Below are positions 60,881-64,000 of a DNA stretch of 64,000 bases, piece by piece; position 1 is the first letter of the stretch, and each line of letters opens with the position of its first letter. Location of the stretch: contig NZ_CP082966.1 of the NCBI RefSeq assembly GCF_019968605.1, forward strand, positions 2,655,501 to 2,719,500, written 5' to 3'. The DNA is from Polaribacter litorisediminis. Lineage in GTDB: Bacteria; Bacteroidota; Bacteroidia; Flavobacteriales; Flavobacteriaceae. A program made the position numbers and the translations under genes. The notes under the pieces are model-generated. The model saw nothing but the letters and a program-made list of their open reading frames with translations. It was not told the DNA's origin and did no database searches.

Positions 60881-63415
60881 TTATTTCTTTTTTACAGTTC
60901 TACTAACTGCAGTTTTCTTTTTTGGTATCGTTTTCTTTTTTGTTGCGGTCTTCTTTTTAGCTACTTTTTTCTTAGGAGTTTTGGCTTCAATCATCTTAAT
61001 AGCTTCCTCCTTTGAAAGTTTTTCAATTTCTGTAGTTTTAGGTAATTCAATTTTAATTTTACCTTTAATTACATTAAACCTACCCCATCTTGCTTTTTCT
61101 ACACGAATGCCCTCATCTTCCCAATTATGAATAACCTTCTCTATTTCTTTTTGTTTCTTAGCCTCTATTAACTCAATGATATCCTCATCAGAAAGATTCT
61201 CAAAATCATACTTTTTGTTTACGTTGATAAACATAGAATTCCATTTGATAAAAGGACCAAAACGACCAACTCCTTTTTGCACAGGCATATCTTCATAATA
61301 ATAAATAGGTGCGTCCGCTTTTTGTTTGGCAACAATTAATTCTTTTGCTCTTGGCAAATCAACTTCCATTGGGTTTTCTCCTTTATCCAAAGAAACGAAC
61401 ATGGTTCCAAATCGGATGTAAGGACCAAAACGACCGTTGGAAACAATCACTTCTTCTCCTTCATAAGACCCTAAAGTTTTTGGCAGCAAAAACAACTCTA
61501 AAGCCTCCTCTAAAGTAATCATTCCTAAATGTTGATCCTTGTTTAAACTTGCAAATATCTTTTCTTCATCTTCTGGAGCCCCTATTTGCGCAATAGGTCC
61601 AAACTTCCCTAAACGAACTAAAACTGTTTTTCCTGAATCTGGATGTTTTCCTAAAATTCTTTCTCCCGATTCTCTTTCTGCATTTTCTTTAACATCTTCT
61701 ACATTATTATGAAAATTAGTATAAAAAGATCTGATCATTTCTATCCAATTTTCATCACCTTCAGAAATATCATCAAAAGAAGATTCTACTTTTGCTGTAA
61801 AATTAAAATCTAAAATATTAGAAAAATTAGCCACTAAGAAGTCATTCACAATATTCCCAATATCCGTAGGAATTAATTTATTTTTATCGGAACCCGTTTT
61901 CTCTGACAACGTCTGACTTTTAATCAATCCGTTAGACAAAATCATTTGTTCATAAGCTCTTTCAACACCTTCGTTTTGGCCTTTTTCTACATACCCTCTT
62001 CTTTGCACCGTAGAAATTGTTGGTGCGTAGGTAGACGGGCGTCCAATTCCTAATTCTTCTAATTGTTTTACCAAAGAGGCTTCTGTAAATCTATATGGCG
62101 GACTTGTAAAACGTTGTGTTGCGTTGATAAAAGTATAGTCTAAATTTTCATTTACCTTTAAATTTGGCAACATGCCTGCTTGCTCTTCATCCTCATTGTC
62201 ATTCCCTTCTAAATAGACTTTTAAAAAACCTTCAAACTTAATCATTTCACCATTCGCAGTAAAAATTTTAGAATTCTCTGAATTCTCAATTTTAATATTG
62301 GTTCTTTCTAATTGGGCATCACTCATTTGAGAAGCCAAGGTTCTTTTCCAAATTAAATCATACAATCTATTTTGATCGTATTCCGTATTAATGGAGTGCA
62401 TTTTCATATTGGTTGGTCTAATTGCTTCGTGTGCCTCTTGTGCCCCTTTTGCTTTCGACTTAAAAATACGTTGTTTGCTATATTCTTTGCCGTAATAATT
62501 ACTTATTTCTTCTTCTGCTGCATCTCTTGCATCTACGGATAAATTTACACTATCTGTTCTCATATAAGTAATTAAACCTGCCTCATACAATCGTTGTGCA
62601 ACTTGCATGGTTTTTCCTACTGGGAAGCCTAATTTTCTTGAAGCCTCTTGTTGTAATGTTGACGTTGTAAAAGGCGCAGCTGGTGATTTTTTTGCTGGCT
62701 TCTTTGTTAAATCAGCAATTTTAAAATTAGCTTTTGCGCATGATTTTAAGAAATTTTCTGCAGATTTTTTAGATTCAAAATTCTTTGGAATCGTCGCTTT
62801 AAAAGTTTTTCCTTCATTATTAGAGAATTCAGCAACTACCTTATAATGTGTATCTGCCTTAAATTCTTGAATACTTCTTTCTTTTTCTACAATTAAGCGC
62901 ACAGCAACAGATTGCACTCTACCTGCAGACAAGCCTCCTTTTACTTTTCGCCATAAAACAGGCGACAACTCGTACCCAACAAGTCTGTCTAAAACCCTAC
63001 GTGCTTGTTGTGCATTTACCATATTATAATCGATATCTCTCGGATTTTCGACTGCCTTTAAAATAGCTTTCTTCGTTATTTCATGAAAAACAATACGTTT
63101 TGTATTTTCTTCTTTTAACGCTAATTGCTCTTTTAAATGCCATGCAATAGCTTCTCCTTCTCGATCCTCATCACTCGCTAACCAAACCGTTTTTGCTTTC
63201 TTTGCTAATGTTTTTAATTTTTTTACGATCGCTTTTTTATCATCAGAAACTATATATTTAGGACTAAAATCTCCCTCTACATCAATACCTAATTCCTTTG
63301 AGGGTAAATCTGCAATATGACCATAACTAGATTCTACTTGAAAATCTTTTCCAAGAAACTTCTCGATGGTTTTTGCCTTTGCTGGTGACTCTACAATTAC
63401 TAAATTCTTTGCCAT
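60881..63415 (-). CDS. topA: DNA topoisomerase I TopA
   Basis: 844 residues, type IA topoisomerase. TOPRIM domain at the start (NLVIVESPAKAKTIEKFLG, WLASDEDREGEAIAWHLK), the active-site Tyr at 284 in LITYMRTDSVN, PYRFTEASLVKQLEELGIGRPSTYAPT, and KDQ-type gate residues. The C-terminal part carries zinc-finger-less repeats (LGKHPDSGKTVLVRLGKFGPIAQIG, VSNGRFGPYIRFGTMF, PVQKGVGRFGPFIKWNSMF) and ends in a long Lys-rich tail (KKKVAKKKTATKKKTIPKKK), common in Bacteroidota. Upstream of the arginase-fold gene by 32 bases. Confidence 0.96.
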   Translation of the reverse strand: MAKNLVIVESPAKAKTIEKFLGKDFQVESSYGHIADLPSKELGIDVEGDFSPKYIVSDDKKAIVKKLKTLAKKAKTVWLASDEDREGEAIAWHLKEQLALKEENTKRIVFHEITKKAILKAVENPRDIDYNMVNAQQARRVLDRLVGYELSPVLWRKVKGGLSAGRVQSVAVRLIVEKERSIQEFKADTHYKVVAEFSNNEGKTFKATIPKNFESKKSAENFLKSCAKANFKIADLTKKPAKKSPAAPFTTSTLQQEASRKLGFPVGKTMQVAQRLYEAGLITYMRTDSVNLSVDARDAAEEEISNYYGKEYSKQRIFKSKAKGAQEAHEAIRPTNMKMHSINTEYDQNRLYDLIWKRTLASQMSDAQLERTNIKIENSENSKIFTANGEMIKFEGFLKVYLEGNDNEDEEQAGMLPNLKVNENLDYTFINATQRFTSPPYRFTEASLVKQLEELGIGRPSTYAPTISTVQRRGYVEKGQNEGVERAYEQMILSNGLIKSQTLSEKTGSDKNKLIPTDIGNIVNDFLVANFSNILDFNFTAKVESSFDDISEGDENWIEMIRSFYTNFHNNVEDVKENAERESGERILGKHPDSGKTVLVRLGKFGPIAQIGAPEDEEKIFASLNKDQHLGMITLEEALELFLLPKTLGSYEGEEVIVSNGRFGPYIRFGTMFVSLDKGENPMEVDLPRAKELIVAKQKADAPIYYYEDMPVQKGVGRFGPFIKWNSMFINVNKKYDFENLSDEDIIELIEAKKQKEIEKVIHNWEDEGIRVEKARWGRFNVIKGKIKIELPKTTEIEKLSKEEAIKMIEAKTPKKKVAKKKTATKKKTIPKKKTAVSRTVKKK

Positions 63416-63582
63416 ATCTCTCTTTTTATTACCTAAAACACAACATTAACTGCCTGTGTAAAGATTGCAAAAGTATGTAGTTTTTTTTTATAAAAAATTT
63501 TTTGTTTGATTTTCTACTTATATTTAACAGAAATACATTAGATTTTTTCTGCCAATTTGTCATAAAAATTCAAATTTGGTTG

Positions 63583-63590
63583 TACCTTTG
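63583..63590 (+). promoter_or_regulatory. -7 box of miaB
   Basis: TACCTTTG, 26 bases before the miaB ATG at 63617, with TTTG at 63556-63559 (23-base spacer) as a plausible -33 element. Confidence 0.55.
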
Positions 63591-63616
63591 TAGTTCTTGA
63601 AATGATACAATATTTG

Positions 63617-64000
63617 ATGGAACACGTAGAAAAAATTATCGACGAAAAAATACAAGGAAAAGCCCTTGTAACCGAAAATAAAAAAGAAAACACTAAAAAA
63701 TTATTTATAGAAAGCTATGGCTGTCAAATGAATATGAACGATAGTGAAATAGTTGCCGCTATTTTAGACAAAGAAGGTTACAACACTACACAGATACTTG
63801 AAGAAGCAGATTTAGTTTTGGTAAACACCTGCTCTATTCGTGAAAAAGCAGAAACTTCGGTTCGTAAAAGATTGCAAAAATACAATGCTGTAAAACAAGT
63901 TAATAAAAAAATGAAAGTAGGCGTTTTAGGCTGCATGGCAGAACGTTTAAAAGAAAAATTTTTAGAAGAAGAAAAAATTGTTGATCTGGTTGTAGGACCG
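63617..64000 (+). CDS. miaB: tRNA 2-methylthio-N6-isopentenyladenosine synthase MiaB, N-terminal part
   Basis: The first 128 codons are present; the gene continues past the right edge. Starts [20 protein letters not shown]; a longer in-frame start at 63602 would leave almost no leader behind the TACCTTTG box. The UPF0004/MTTase domain shows all three N-terminal cluster ligands: C36 in [15 protein letters not shown]72 in [13 protein letters not shown] and C106 in [12 protein letters not shown]. MiaB adds methylthio to ms2i6A37 of tRNA. The radical-SAM and TRAM parts are outside the window. Confidence 0.95.
   Translation, partial: MEHVEKIIDEKIQGKALVTENKKENTKKLFIESYGCQMNMNDSEIVAAILDKEGYNTTQILEEADLVLVNTCSIREKAETSVRKRLQKYNAVKQVNKKMKVGVLGCMAERLKEKFLEEEKIVDLVVGP

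Noticed and set aside
60840..61130. 96-codon hydrophobic frame opposite the end of topA
   Set aside because: It is the antisense of the Lys-rich TopA tail; AAA/AAG codons read backwards give Phe/Leu and imitate membrane helices.
1..64000. CRISPR arrays, tRNA and rRNA genes
   Set aside because: No regularly spaced repeats and no recognisable tRNA or rRNA sequence were found by reading both strands; a covariance-model search would be decisive.

Overview
The window is an AT-rich chromosomal segment of a member of the Bacteroidota, almost certainly a marine Flavobacteriaceae of the Polaribacter/Tenacibaculum type. The evidence is a complete gldK-gldL-gldM-gldN cluster (type IX secretion and gliding motor), secreted proteins with type A sorting domains, promoters of the Bacteroidota form TAnnTTTG, a ribonucleotide reductase whose ATP-cone sits on the small subunit, and families such as DUF2975/YozG, DUF5686 and DUF3817. 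No rRNA, tRNA, CRISPR array or intact transposase was found.

Layout. 1-1.2 kb: feoB (start only), feoA and a SCO1/SenC copper chaperone on the minus strand; a palindromic operator fills the spacer of the feoAB promoter. 1.3-2.9 kb: rseP and a convergent 51-residue zinc ribbon. 2.9-6.9 kb: a small accessory patch with a 210-bp terminal-inverted-repeat element, an unknown 86-residue protein, a short type IX cargo protein broken by an in-frame stop near its end, and a secreted SGNH-type protein. 6.9-22.5 kb: the biotin locus (bioB, a ketosynthase, bioA, bioF, a DUF2007 protein, bioD, a UmuD-like protein), split by an 8-kb minus-strand module of a YqiJ-like membrane protein, a flotillin/YqiK-like protein and a 1625-residue AAA+ ATPase. 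22.6-24.5 kb: three tandem DUF2975 membrane proteins plus a YozG-type regulator, with 17-base direct repeats at the gene ends. 24.6-36.6 kb: an S9 peptidase, tadA, dxs, a secreted M36 metalloprotease, dgt, a Na/Pi cotransporter and an unknown PD-(D/E)XK-like protein. 36.6-40.1 kb: a candidate small RNA and nrdB-nrdA. 40.7-54.8 kb: mostly housekeeping genes (heme A synthase, moaE, moaD, DUF5686, a Dus-family protein, gamma carbonic anhydrase, glucosaminidase, a PLP deaminase, an ABC-F protein, an FAD oxidoreductase). 55.1-63.4 kb: topA, an arginase-fold protein that has lost its metal ligands, and gldK-L-M-N. 63.6 kb to the end: start of miaB.

How the genes fit together. GldKLMN energise and build the type IX machine that exports proteins such as the M36 protease at 29.5 kb. 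The biotin genes cover the late steps (BioF, BioA, BioD, BioB), and the ketosynthase is a candidate for making or loading the pimeloyl precursor. The flotillin/YqiJ/ATPase trio is the best candidate for an undescribed system: co-oriented genes, a very large ATPase with a propeller-like N-terminus and C-terminal AAA+ domain, and a membrane scaffold. Intergenic regions carry several palindromic repeat elements, including one dispersed family seen directly behind two unrelated genes.
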